In this document: positions 42,723 through 51,698 of the stretch, piece after piece
Position numbering within the stretch: the first letter of the stretch is position 1
How the letters are laid out: every line of letters starts with the position of its first letter
DNA from: an uncultured Porphyromonadaceae bacterium
GTDB lineage: Bacteria; Bacteroidota; Bacteroidia; Bacteroidales; Muribaculaceae
DNA: 64,000 bases
Direction: 5' to 3'
NCBI GenBank assembly: GCA_900548975.1
Contig: URMS01000005.1
Span: 62,001-126,000, forward strand
Notes under the pieces: model-generated
Databases searched by the model: none
What the model saw: the letters and a program-made list of their open reading frames with translations, nothing else
What the model was told of the DNA's origin: nothing
Made by a program: the position numbers and the translations under genes

Positions 42723-44407
42723 TTTTTCTCCGGAATGTTTAATAGTCTTTTAAATGGGACTAATGGTTCTGCTTCACTTATTGTGGTCATTATTCGCTTA
42801 AAACTTTGGCTGTTTAAGCGAAATAATTTCATAATCAGTGTCTCTAAATATAAATCTTTCTTTGGCGGGAGGCTTATTGACTTGCCCCTGTAGATGGCCC
42901 TGACAATTTTTTCTATCTCAGCCACATATTCCCGGTCGGCTTTTGTGAAATCGTGATAATCGGGCACCGGAAGACTCCCCACCATCTCCTGCGAGAGATA
43001 AGGATGCGAGCACCAGTTGGATGAGCCGAATTTCTTGATTATGTAATATGTCGTAACCCTGCTGTTAAGGATGGCTATGAAGAACTCCGGCGATAAATCG
43101 GGCGGACAGTCGGCCGTCTGTTTCAGTATATACACGACCTGATTGACTATATGCTCTTTATAGTCTAAGACCGCTGTTATTCCTACACCGGTCTTTCGGA
43201 CTAATATTTTGGGCCCGAGATAAAAGGCAAGGTCTTTATAGTTTATTCCGTCTTTGCCTGTCTCTATGGTGTGTCGCGATGAATAAGAATACCGCGAAAG
43301 ATCTTCGCCGCTTAAAAACGGAAGATGGCTGCCGTCGGGACGGACGGTGTCGGATATGATAGTTTCTTTGACCGCTTTAGCTACATCGAAGCTATGCCCG
43401 CAGTGGCAGCATTTGTGCGGGCTGTTTTTCTTCAAGGGCATCGGTTGCCATTTGCGGCAGCCCGGACACTGTATGATTGTCCCTTTTTTTGATAATTCTA
43501 CTCCCCGGGCGGATTTCAGGAAAGAATGTAGTCTGGGACGCGATTCCAGTTGTGAGATCAGCGAGACATCATCGGGCGACACATCGGTCGAGAAGTTATA
43601 GGAGTCACGGATAAAGTCGTCCTGGCTGCATCGGTGTAGAAACCGTTGCTCTGTTTTATCGAATGAATTCTTGTTTGCCAGGATCTCCTTGCTGACAACA
43701 TTGGGGTAGTGGACACACTCGATATGGTTGTTCGGAGAATAGCCTTTGATGCCGACTATAACCGACACGGACGTATTTACGCTGTCAAAGAAAAATTCGC
43801 CTATTCGGCCAATAAATTTTATGGAAGTGGTGTCGAGCAATAGCTTTCTCACCGGCGTATGCTCTTTCCTGAAAATCGAATCGGGCAGAATGAACGCATA
43901 TACTCCGCCGTCGGGAAGCAGACTCAGGCTTTTTTCAATAAACAGGTCATAGATATCATATTGCCCGGATGCGGTGCGGAATTTCGAAATCGCATCTATG
44001 TCAAGAGATATTTTGGCCCCCCATGGCGGGTTGCTTATAATACAGTCGAAGCCTTTTATGCCGCATTCTTTTTTTATCGCAGACCAGCCGTCTTGCGTAT
44101 CGGAAGAAATAACCGGATGTAATGCGTCGGTATTGAAAAGACGATTGTTTTTACCGAGCCGGACAGATGTTCTTCTTAGAGCTTGCTCATCGATATCTAC
44201 ACCGATATAAAAATCTTCTGGATTTTTGCGTATGGCATTTACCGCAATGAGAAGTTCTCCGTCTCCGACCGCCGGATCCAGCACCGAAACAGGCCTGTCG
44301 GCCGGCAGATATAGGGACAGCTTCGACGCAACATACATGGCAAGGGTGGCCGGGCTGTAAAACGAGCCCAGCTGCTTTTTCTGCCTTTTGAGTTCTGTTG
44401 CTTCCAT
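42704..44407 (-). CDS. N6-adenine DNA methyltransferase, gamma type
   Basis: A 567-residue methyltransferase and first gene of the operon. It begins with LKRQKKQLGSFYSPATLAMYVASKL, then motif I SVLDPAVGDGELLIAV (about 42-57), FDCIISNPPWGAKIS (NPPW, motif IV, about 127-141) and a mid-protein zinc finger C.GC...CCHCG (about 320-345). The C-terminal part resembles target-recognition regions (NQVVYIL...FIAILNSRVTTYYI). The frame reaches 44524, but the ATG at 44407 lies just behind the -7 box and starts the conserved sequence. Confidence 0.8.
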   Translation of the reverse strand: MEATELKRQKKQLGSFYSPATLAMYVASKLSLYLPADRPVSVLDPAVGDGELLIAVNAIRKNPEDFYIGVDIDEQALRRTSVRLGKNNRLFNTDALHPVISSDTQDGWSAIKKECGIKGFDCIISNPPWGAKISLDIDAISKFRTASGQYDIYDLFIEKSLSLLPDGGVYAFILPDSIFRKEHTPVRKLLLDTTSIKFIGRIGEFFFDSVNTSVSVIVGIKGYSPNNHIECVHYPNVVSKEILANKNSFDKTEQRFLHRCSQDDFIRDSYNFSTDVSPDDVSLISQLESRPRLHSFLKSARGVELSKKGTIIQCPGCRKWQPMPLKKNSPHKCCHCGHSFDVAKAVKETIISDTVRPDGSHLPFLSGEDLSRYSYSSRHTIETGKDGINYKDLAFYLGPKILVRKTGVGITAVLDYKEHIVNQVVYILKQTADCPPDLSPEFFIAILNSRVTTYYIIKKFGSSNWCSHPYLSQEMVGSLPVPDYHDFTKADREYVAEIEKIVRAIYRGKSISLPPKKDLYLETLIMKLFRLNSQSFKRIMTTISEAEPLVPFKRLLNIPEKKWDIDI

Positions 44408-44438
44408 ACTTGCCTGACTGATGGGGGGCGATCTAATG

Positions 44439-44446
44439 CAAAGGTA
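44439..44446 (-). promoter_or_regulatory. -7 element TACCTTTG of the methyltransferase operon
   Basis: Minus-strand TACCTTTG placed 32 bp upstream of the ATG at 44407, so the longer reading frame to 44524 cannot be fully transcribed from it. Confidence 0.5.
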
Positions 44447-44641
44447 CGAATAATTTCTGATATGGAGTCTGGGCCCGTAACCGCAGGGGCTGCACCTCCG
44501 GGCCTCAAAACAGCCGGCCGACATTCCGATTTGGATGCGATGCGTGATTGTTTTATATTTGTATTGTCGTTTCTATAAATGAATACAGGTAGCTTCCTCT
44601 CGCTTTTGCCTGTATGAGGACTTGCAAATAAACACCGGATT

Positions 44642-45181
44642 ATGATAGAAGAGATTTTAAGGCACAACCGACAGTTTGTCGACGAAAAAGGATACGAGCG
44701 TTTTCTTACCTCCAAATATCCCGACAAGAAGATTGCCATAGTCACCTGCATGGATACGCGCCTTGTGGAGCTGCTTCCGGCGGCTCTGGGGCTGCGTAAC
44801 GGCGATGTAAAGATTATCAAGAATGCCGGCGGGGTGATAACCAACCCGTTCGATTCCACCATGCGCTCGCTCCTTATAGCGGTCTACGAGCTTGGCGTGG
44901 AGGAGATAATGGTCATAGGGCACACCGAGTGCGGCGTACAGGGCATGAATGCCGCCGAGATGCTGCGTCTGATGAAAGAACGCGGTGTGCCCGAGAGCAA
45001 TATATCGCTCATGCGCCACTGCGGTATCGACCTCGACAAGTGGTTGCACGGCTTCGACGAGGTGACGCAGTCGGTGGCCGAGACTGTCGACCTGATCCGC
45101 AACCATCCTCTCATGACCACCGATATCCGCGTTGCCGGCTACGTTATCGACTCGGTCACCGGCGAGCTGCGACCCATCTGA
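44642..45181 (+). CDS. Beta-class carbonic anhydrase
   Basis: A 179-residue zinc enzyme that interconverts carbon dioxide and bicarbonate in the cytoplasm. Zinc ligands are visible as CMDTR (Cys36, Asp38, Arg40) and GHTECG (His94, Cys97), the CxDxR/HxxC set of the beta class. Short length puts it with small bacterial forms. Gene stands alone, divergent from the restriction operon; the 230-bp gap before it is not otherwise marked. Confidence 0.92.
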   Translation: MIEEILRHNRQFVDEKGYERFLTSKYPDKKIAIVTCMDTRLVELLPAALGLRNGDVKIIKNAGGVITNPFDSTMRSLLIAVYELGVEEIMVIGHTECGVQGMNAAEMLRLMKERGVPESNISLMRHCGIDLDKWLHGFDEVTQSVAETVDLIRNHPLMTTDIRVAGYVIDSVTGELRPI

Positions 45182-45220
45182 CAGCCCGGAATCTATAAAA
45201 ATGTTAAACAGGCGTGATGT

Positions 45221-45860
45221 TTGAGTATATCTTGTCTGTACCCTGTCCGTTTTACCTCTCAATGTTTTCACGGTTGCATCCATGTTTGCCGCGATCGCTC
45301 TCACCGCATCGTCAACCCCGATTTCAACGCAAACAACGGCAACGGCTGGAGCGGCACCTTCTTTACCGCCGCAAGTGCCGGTGTGGCTGAGTTCTGGAAC
45401 GAGACCTTCGACAAGTATCAGGACCTCGCCGACATGCCCGCGGGCAAATACCGCCTCGAGGTGCAGGGCTTCTGCCGCTACTGCTATCAGGCCGAATCGC
45501 GTGCCGCCCACGACACCGGCACCGAGCAGCTGCTGGCAAGCTACTACATGAATACGGCCGAAAACCCCTTCATGTCGCTCTACGACACCACGCTTCTGGG
45601 GGTGCCCGACAATGTGGGCCAGTCGAACACAGCCTTCAACGTCAACGGCGACTGGTGCTGTTTCGACAACTTCCGCCTTTACTACAAAGGCGCGCAGTCG
45701 GGTGTTGAAAATGTGATTTTCAACCGCCCCGACGGCCCCGTCAACGTCTACACCGTTGCCGGTGTCCTCATCCGCGAAGCCGTATACCCAGCCGAAGCCA
45801 CCGCAGGCCTCGCCCCCCGGCATCTACATTGTCAACAACCGCCAAGTCCACATCCTCTGA
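45221..45860 (+). pseudogene. Decayed secreted protein gene
   Basis: The frame shows pieces of a Bacteroidales secreted protein: NPDFNANNGNGWSGTFF...AEFWNETFDKYQDLADMPAGKYRLEVQGFCRY, then WCCFDNFRLYYKG and a sorting-type tail VNVYTVAGVLIREAV. The tail leaves the frame at a run of six C near 45814. In the shifted frame it continues PGIYIVNNRQVHIL-stop, ending at 45860, so a one-base frameshift is present. The signal peptide is missing or out of frame, and the middle of the protein seems deleted. The apparent ORF to 45997 is an artefact of the shift. Confidence 0.6.
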
Positions 45861-45874
45861 TCCCCCCACCATCA

Positions 45875-45917
45875 AAACGAGCGGAGCGCCCCACCGGCCG
45901 CCCCGCTCGTTTGCTTT
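45875..45917 (+). terminator. Terminator behind the decayed gene
   Basis: AAACGAGCGG with CCGCTCGTTT (roughly 45875-45884 with 45903-45912) encloses a GC-rich loop. Only a weak T run follows (TTGCTTTG). Confidence 0.55.
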
Positions 45918-46072
45918 GTGTGCTTCCTATCATTAAACCCACCCTCGTATTATTGAGAAACGAGGAGACTCGCGGTACACATAATTTTTTAGAGTGATTA
46001 TTGTCTACGAATCAGATCTCGCGTGGTTGCGAAATGAGGGAGACCCTCGGTGAGCGGGTCGTGGGACATTCG

Positions 46073-46101
46073 CGCAGGGTGGAGCGAAGCGAGACCCTGC
46101 G
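46073..46101 (-). repeat. REP-like hairpin repeat, copy 1 (inverted)
   Basis: 29 bp bounded by CGCAGGGT and ACCCTGCG, exact reverse complement of 49240-49268. The 45861-46202 gap holds no gene, only this and other GC-rich inverted words (CCCGCGTGAGCGGG, 46128-46142). Confidence 0.75.
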
Positions 46102-46202
46102 ATTCGTCGCCCCCACAAAAAGAGAAACCCGCGTGAGCGGGTTGCGAGACAACGGCCATGGAGGCGGGGTCCATGGCCGTTGTCGGTATTGCAGAAGATG
46201 CG

Positions 46203-48962
46203 TTAGCGGATGATTATCTTTTCGATGCGGCTGCCTTGCCGGATGACATAGACGCCCGGATTCAGGCCGTCGATGCTGTCGGCTACTCTTACGCCGGTGA
46301 GATTATATACTTCGACGGGCATATCGGCATTGATATCGTCGCCCGGAATCTTGCCGATGCCGGTTACATCGCCGTTCACGTTATAGAAGTCTTTCCAGAA
46401 GTCGGCCGTCTTGTAGAGGGATACTGCCTCTGTCGGGACGCAGAGGCGACATGTCGATTTGTCGACAGCGCCCAGGGCATTTGCTCCCACTTCGGGAGGC
46501 GTTGTGCTCCGGCAATAGATATCGCTTACACCGCCGAGGTCCATAAATGCATTGTTGCCAAGCTTACGTACGTCGGGGCCGAACTCTATTATGCTCACAG
46601 GCCGGTTCCGGAAAGGTGTATCGACTGCCGCTCTGGCCATAGTGCCATAGCCGGTAATTTCGGCCGCATCACAGCAGACCCTTGTCGAAGCATCGTTCGA
46701 TGTATTGAGCGCGAAAGCACCGTTTTCGATTGTCCTGATTCCTTTTCCTATGCGGATTTCTTTCAGGTCATAGCATTCGGCGAAGCATCCGTTCGACAGC
46801 ATTTCCACATTATCGGGAATGTCGACCGATTCGATGGCGGTATTCCAGAATAATGAATCGGGAATAATACGGACCGTCTCGCCTATTACGAGATTCTTAA
46901 ACCTGGGACAGTTCCTGAAAGCCGGCCCGATATAATCGTCACCGGCATACTCGCCGCTGTTTGCCTGTTCGGCATTATAGTACACGGCCTCCAGATTGCC
47001 GCAGTTATTAAATACAGTATTTGCAATCTTTGTGATAGAGGCGGGTATTGTCACCGATTTTAAATTGTCGCACGAATAAAAAGCGTTTCGTCCGATTTCC
47101 GTGACCTTATATTGCAGTCCGTCGTGTTCCACATATTCCGGCACGACGAAATCTATCGGCTCGGAGGCTGTGATTCCGGTGATGGCCGTGGTGAGATTAT
47201 TGGTGTCGTATGTGAATGTCAGCTGATAGTCAGCACCGTCGATCGTGTCATAGGTCTCGATTTTGCTGAATAAATTCCACGGCGCCGTAGCCTTTATCTT
47301 GTCTAATGCCGCTTTCTTCACATAGAGTGTCGGAGTGTTGTAGTCAATGAAATTATTGTCGAGGATAGCGACAGGTTCATCCGCGTCATAATATATTTTT
47401 TCAAGATTATTGCAGCTGGCGAACATATGTCCTTCCGTTGAGCAGATGGACCCCGGTATAGAGACTGAGATGAGGTCCTTGCAGCTGATAAATGCCATTA
47501 TACCAACCGTCGTTACCGACCCCGGTATTGTGACAGACGTCAGACCACTCATGCCAAAGGCAAAATCATCGATGGTAGATACTGAATCAGGTATTGATAT
47601 TGACCTCAGACTGCTACAATTTTGAAAAGCCGATGATCCGATAATTTTTACCGAATTGGGAATTGTTACCGATGCCAGATTGCGGCAGCCGTAAAAGACA
47701 CTTGGGCCAATCGCTGTGACCGGACCGGGAATCATTACGGAGGTAAGATTGCCGCAGCCATAGAAAGCCATGTCGCTGATTGCGGTGACTGAAGCGGGGA
47801 TTTCGTAGCTTGTATTCTTTTTTCCGGCCGGATAAAAGGCCAACAATGTCATATCTTTGCTGAAGACGATGCCGTCGATTGAAACATAGTTGGGGTTATC
47901 ATCCTCAACATAAAGATACTCTAAATTTTCACACCCATGCAAACCGGAAAATTCATTAAGAGAATTCGGTACAGTAATCGAGGTTAAACCGCTGCATCCG
48001 CCCAAAGCGTTAAAGCCTATCGATGCTACGGACTTTCCAATCGTTAATGAGGTCAGACTGCTGCACGCGGCAAATGCACCCCCGCCAATCTCTGTGACTG
48101 AATCGGGAATCGTTAAAGATGTCAGACTGCTACAGCCATTAAAGGCCGACATTCCAATCTTAGATACAGAATTGGGTATGGTTACCGATCTTAGTTCGCT
48201 ACAGCCGTAAAATGTTGAAGAGGGAATCTCTGTGAGGGATTCGGAGAGTGAGACCGAGGACAGAGCGCTGCAAGCGGAAAAAGCTTCCGAACCTATCGAT
48301 GTAATAGAATCAGGCAGAGTCAATGATGTCAGGGCACTACAGCCGTAATAAGCATCTCTGCCTATCGAAGTCACAGATTCGGGGATGACTACCGAAGTCA
48401 GATTGCCGCTTCCGTAGAATGCAAAATGGTAGATATACGTGACCGAAGCGGGTATCTCATATGTTGAATCGGTTTTGGCCGCGGGATATTGATAGAGTAT
48501 GGTTTTCTCTTTGTTGAAAAACACTCCGTCGGCCGAGCTATAGTTCGGATTATCTTTATCGACATCGATAGCAGACAGACCGGTGCATGAATAAAAGGCA
48601 AACTCGCCAATTGTTGTGACTGAACTTGAGATGTCTATAGAAGTGAGGCTATTACACCTCTCAAAGGCATATCTGTCGATTGAAGTTAATGTATGTGGGA
48701 ATGTAATACTGCGCATAGTACATCTATTAAAAGAACTCGATCCGATGCCGACTACCGTATAGAATTTATCCATATAGACGACACTGCTCGGTATTGTCAC
48801 ATTGTCGGCATAGCTTACCCAGCCTGTTACTTTACAAGTGCGCTGAGTTTCATCGACAATTTCATATTTTAGTTCAGATCCACTGTAGGAAAAAGAAAAG
48901 GTCTGCGTCCATGCCGATAATGCCGACAGCAGACAGATAAATAGGATTAGCGTTTTTTTCAT
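46203..48962 (-). CDS. BspA-like leucine-rich repeat surface protein
   Basis: A 919-residue secreted protein. The signal peptide (about 1-19) is followed by a short beta domain and then many LRR_5 (BspA/TpLRR) repeats of 23-24 residues, with the pattern SVTIP.SVT.IG..AF.GCS.L. The repeats are broken by three longer insertions (for example YVEDDNPNYVSIDGIVFSKD). The end (VEVYNLTGVRV...GLNPGVYVIRQGSRIEKIIIR) is the surface-sorting tail seen elsewhere in the window. Proteins of this kind usually bind host or bacterial ligands. Strong internal DNA repetition is present. Confidence 0.9.
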   Translation of the reverse strand: MKKTLILFICLLSALSAWTQTFSFSYSGSELKYEIVDETQRTCKVTGWVSYADNVTIPSSVVYMDKFYTVVGIGSSSFNRCTMRSITFPHTLTSIDRYAFERCNSLTSIDISSSVTTIGEFAFYSCTGLSAIDVDKDNPNYSSADGVFFNKEKTILYQYPAAKTDSTYEIPASVTYIYHFAFYGSGNLTSVVIPESVTSIGRDAYYGCSALTSLTLPDSITSIGSEAFSACSALSSVSLSESLTEIPSSTFYGCSELRSVTIPNSVSKIGMSAFNGCSSLTSLTIPDSVTEIGGGAFAACSSLTSLTIGKSVASIGFNALGGCSGLTSITVPNSLNEFSGLHGCENLEYLYVEDDNPNYVSIDGIVFSKDMTLLAFYPAGKKNTSYEIPASVTAISDMAFYGCGNLTSVMIPGPVTAIGPSVFYGCRNLASVTIPNSVKIIGSSAFQNCSSLRSISIPDSVSTIDDFAFGMSGLTSVTIPGSVTTVGIMAFISCKDLISVSIPGSICSTEGHMFASCNNLEKIYYDADEPVAILDNNFIDYNTPTLYVKKAALDKIKATAPWNLFSKIETYDTIDGADYQLTFTYDTNNLTTAITGITASEPIDFVVPEYVEHDGLQYKVTEIGRNAFYSCDNLKSVTIPASITKIANTVFNNCGNLEAVYYNAEQANSGEYAGDDYIGPAFRNCPRFKNLVIGETVRIIPDSLFWNTAIESVDIPDNVEMLSNGCFAECYDLKEIRIGKGIRTIENGAFALNTSNDASTRVCCDAAEITGYGTMARAAVDTPFRNRPVSIIEFGPDVRKLGNNAFMDLGGVSDIYCRSTTPPEVGANALGAVDKSTCRLCVPTEAVSLYKTADFWKDFYNVNGDVTGIGKIPGDDINADMPVEVYNLTGVRVADSIDGLNPGVYVIRQGSRIEKIIIR

Positions 48963-49097
48963 AGTTTATAGCATTAGTGTGCGCCAAAAGTCATGAAAGT
49001 GCTCTTATATTATTTAGATTCAGGTTGTTAGAGACAAGAGTTCTTTTAATCCCGCATTGACTGCGCAAAAGTATGCAAACCTTTTTATTTCAAAAAT

Positions 49098-49142
49098 TTA
49101 AATTTGGTTCAAGTTGGTTCACACCATGATTTTTATGCTCCG
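49098..49142. repeat. 45-bp repeat shared with 34208-34252
   Basis: AAATTTGGTTCA, five bases, GGTTCAC, then ATG and TTTTTA words, matching the copy at 34208 at about three quarters of positions. Both copies lie between two minus-strand genes. Confidence 0.6.
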
Positions 49143-49192
49143 AGGCTCATAGAGTCCGGATATAAGAGCGCCATATTTAGCCCCAGCCTTTT

Positions 49193-49302
49193 CTCGCGAC
49201 CCGCTCCCGCGGGTCTGTGTGAGGGGTGGGGGCTCCGCACGCAGGGTCTCGCTTCGCTCCACCCTGCGCTATTGTCCGGGCACCCGCTCGCCGCGGGTGC
49301 TT
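49193..49302 (+). repeat. About 110-bp GC-rich repeat, copy A
   Basis: Contains ACCCGC/GCGGGT hairpins and the 29-bp REP-like unit at 49240-49268. About 65 bp of it is nearly identical to the block around 54945-55019. Confidence 0.7.
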
Positions 49303-49445
49303 TCTCTCGACATGTCATTCATCTCATTGTCGCGCTATTGTCCAGACACCCGCTCGCCGCGGGTGCTTCCTCTCGACATGTCATTCATCACATTGTCGCG
49401 CTATTGTCCGGCCACCCGCTGGCCGCGGGTGCTTCTTCTCGACGC
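49267..49445 (+). repeat. Tandem 66-bp repeat, nearly three copies
   Basis: Units start at 49267, 49333 and 49399 with CGCTATTGTCC. Each contains the hairpin ACCCGCTCGCCGCGGGT and TCTCGACATGTCATTCATC; the last is cut short next to the MscS stop codon. Apparent ORFs across it are repeat translations. The array may work as a transcription end for the minus-strand MscS gene. The 48963-49446 gap otherwise holds nothing. Confidence 0.85.
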
Positions 49446-49446
49446 G

Positions 49447-50919
49447 TTATTTTTTTGTGGGGTCGTCGGGGGCGGCCGGGCGGGTGGAGGCGGGGGAATC
49501 GGGGGCGGCGGGATCCTGGAAGAAGGGATAGGGGACGCCAAAGATGTCGTCGATCTTGCGGCCAGGGCTGAGATAGCCGTCGACGATGGTGTCGCGACCC
49601 GAAGGATTCTCGAATGTATACAGCATGAAGTACCGCAGCATGGCGGCTACGTGCTCGAAGACAAGGTCCTGTATACCTTCATATGGGAACCATCCCGAGG
49701 TAGCCGTAAAGCAGTAGATCTGGAAGGGAATGCCGGCAGCCGTCTGCGGAAGCGTCGACACGAAGCAGTCGCTGGTGTGCGATATATTGGGATTGGCGTC
49801 GAGCCACATTTTCATGTAGGCACGGAAAAGGCCTAGATTGGTGTCGATGGTGCCGTTGACAAGCCCTTCGGGATTATCGACATCGGCCACCTTGCCGGCG
49901 GCGCGCTGTGCCAGTTTGCGGGTTATGTAGTCGTCCATCATCGGCACCTTGCGTATCATATCGAGCATCTGCGGAGTGGCGGGCAACACACTGTCGGCAT
50001 CGATCATGAAGCAGCGGCGTATGCGGCGCGTATGGCTCTGCTGCATGGTGCGGTAGTTGGTAAATCCGGCGCTGATGAGATTATATGGAGGCAGAGTGGT
50101 GGTGGTCTTGTCCCAGTTGAGCACCTTCACGGCAATGAGCGACACTTCCTGCACCGTGCCGTTGGCATTTGTGCCGGGAACCTCTATCCAGTCGCCAACA
50201 TGGAGGCTGTCGTTCTCCGACAGCTGCACCCCGGCCACCACGCCCAGAATATTATCCTTGAAAATCAGCATCAGTACGGCCGAAAAAGCGCCCAGGCCGG
50301 CCAGAAGCGAGCCCGGCGAACGGTCCACCACAATGGCGATGGCTATGATAAGCGCTATCACCCACAGCACTATCTTGGCGAGCTGAGCAAGGCCGTTGAG
50401 AGGCAGCTTGCGCTTGTTGGCGCGTGCGTCGATATGCTGCCACAGGGCGTTGAGCAGTGCGGTCAGAGCGACAGTCATGACGAACACGATGTACACACAC
50501 GTTATCTTGGTGAAAATGCCCGACAGCGCATTGTGATTGGACAGGGTGAACTGTATGAGTATCAGGAAGACCAGCGGCGGAATAATGCGGCATACCTTGT
50601 GGAAAAAGCGCTGGGCTGTAAGCGCCTTGTAGGTGTCGGAGCTCCAGTGTCTGGCCACCGCCTGCACCGCATGGAGCACAAGCCACTGCACTATATAGCC
50701 CACCACGAGCGACAGGCCGAGCACCACCGCCGCATAGAGGAAGGTAACGACGGTCGTATTGTTGTCGAGACCGAATACGCCGAGTATCCAGTCGACAATA
50801 TCCATGATAAAACGCGCTATGGCGGCCGATATGCCGTCGCGGTCGCCGATGAAGTGAGTGATATCTATCGGCGGCCGGACGGTAGAGGCAAGAAGCAGCA
50901 AGGGTTTGACAGTAAACAT
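49447..50919 (-). CDS. MscS-family mechanosensitive channel
   Basis: A 490-residue inner-membrane protein. About five hydrophobic helices precede the pore-lining helix and MscS beta domain (LLAGLGAFSAVLMLIFKDNILGVVAGVQLSENDSLHVGDWIEVPG...GTVQEVSLIAVKVLNWDKTTTTLPPYNLI, about 210-290). A C-terminal alpha/beta domain follows. It would release ions or solutes on membrane tension. The C-terminus ends in a Pro/Ala/Asp-rich tail. It is a single gene, longer than E. coli MscS and closer to the YbdG type. Confidence 0.92.
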   Translation of the reverse strand: MFTVKPLLLLASTVRPPIDITHFIGDRDGISAAIARFIMDIVDWILGVFGLDNNTTVVTFLYAAVVLGLSLVVGYIVQWLVLHAVQAVARHWSSDTYKALTAQRFFHKVCRIIPPLVFLILIQFTLSNHNALSGIFTKITCVYIVFVMTVALTALLNALWQHIDARANKRKLPLNGLAQLAKIVLWVIALIIAIAIVVDRSPGSLLAGLGAFSAVLMLIFKDNILGVVAGVQLSENDSLHVGDWIEVPGTNANGTVQEVSLIAVKVLNWDKTTTTLPPYNLISAGFTNYRTMQQSHTRRIRRCFMIDADSVLPATPQMLDMIRKVPMMDDYITRKLAQRAAGKVADVDNPEGLVNGTIDTNLGLFRAYMKMWLDANPNISHTSDCFVSTLPQTAAGIPFQIYCFTATSGWFPYEGIQDLVFEHVAAMLRYFMLYTFENPSGRDTIVDGYLSPGRKIDDIFGVPYPFFQDPAAPDSPASTRPAAPDDPTKK

Positions 50920-50986
50920 ACTATATTCGGATTAGACAACGCCGGTCGCCCGACGCCGGTTATACGACAGAAATTTGCCGGAATGT

Positions 50987-51511
50987 TCAGCGGCTCACTA
51001 CGGTACCGGGCAGTATGTCGGGAGCCGTAGCCGACGGGATAGCCTTTATCATAGTGCCGTCGGTGGTGTAGAAAAGATCCATGTCGGCCTGTCCGGCAGT
51101 CTCGACCTCGATAACATAGAACTCGTCGGTAGTCTGCTTGTAGTAGCTGATGTCGTCGACAGTCCATGTGCCGTACTCGCCTTTGGCAAAAGCGGCGTTG
51201 ACGGCATTATCGGGAACAAGGAAGAAATCGCGGCCGAAATCCTTCTCGGTCATGGCCCAGGTAGCCTTGGCATCGAACCATATGTCGTAGCCGACTCCGT
51301 TCTTGTCGAACTCGGCCACACGATAGGCGCCTTCGGTCTCCCATTTCACGTTTTTCGCATCGGGTTCTATCTGTTTGAGAGCCTGCACAAAAGCGGCCGG
51401 GACAGGAGCGTTGGCATTCTTGTTGTCATCATCGTCGCTGCACGACTGGAGCACACTCGCCGATACCGACAGGACCAGTGCAAGAGCGAAAATAGTTTTT
51501 ATCCTTCTCAT
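50987..51511 (-). CDS. PepSY-like lipoprotein
   Basis: A 174-residue lipoprotein with lipobox VLQSC (Cys24) and an Asp-rich spacer (SDDDDNKN). Two PepSY-like (DUF2874/BLIP-type) repeats follow: VPAAFVQALKQIEPDAKNVKWETEGAYRVAEFDKNG.GYDIWFDAKATW and VPDNAVNAAFAKGEYGTWTVDDISYYKQTTDEFYVIEVET. Such proteins are periplasmic and of uncertain role, perhaps inhibitor-like. It has its own gap of 67 bp from MscS. Confidence 0.8.
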   Translation of the reverse strand: MRRIKTIFALALVLSVSASVLQSCSDDDDNKNANAPVPAAFVQALKQIEPDAKNVKWETEGAYRVAEFDKNGVGYDIWFDAKATWAMTEKDFGRDFFLVPDNAVNAAFAKGEYGTWTVDDISYYKQTTDEFYVIEVETAGQADMDLFYTTDGTMIKAIPSATAPDILPGTVVSR

Positions 51512-51698
51512 AAAAAATTGAATTTTAAATTATTACAGCAGTATGATAATAACGTCACAATCCCCGAAAAGGTTCTGAGAAAGCCACCGGCGGCACGAAG
51601 CATATTGTCCCCATAAAAAAATTTATTTTTTTCAAACAGCCGTTGAGTGCAAAAAAACGATTTCGCGTATTAAATGTGTATAACCAACAAAATACATC

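Noticed and set aside
45221..45997. Intact 258-codon CDS
   Set aside because: The last part is proline-rich nonsense after a frameshift; the true tail continues in the next frame to 45860.
49267..49445. CRISPR array
   Set aside because: The 66-bp units are near-identical throughout without unique spacers, and no cas genes are present.
49104..49571. Plus-strand ORFs with repeated peptide HPLAAGASSRHVIHHI
   Set aside because: They are translations of the tandem 66-bp repeat and end inside the MscS gene.
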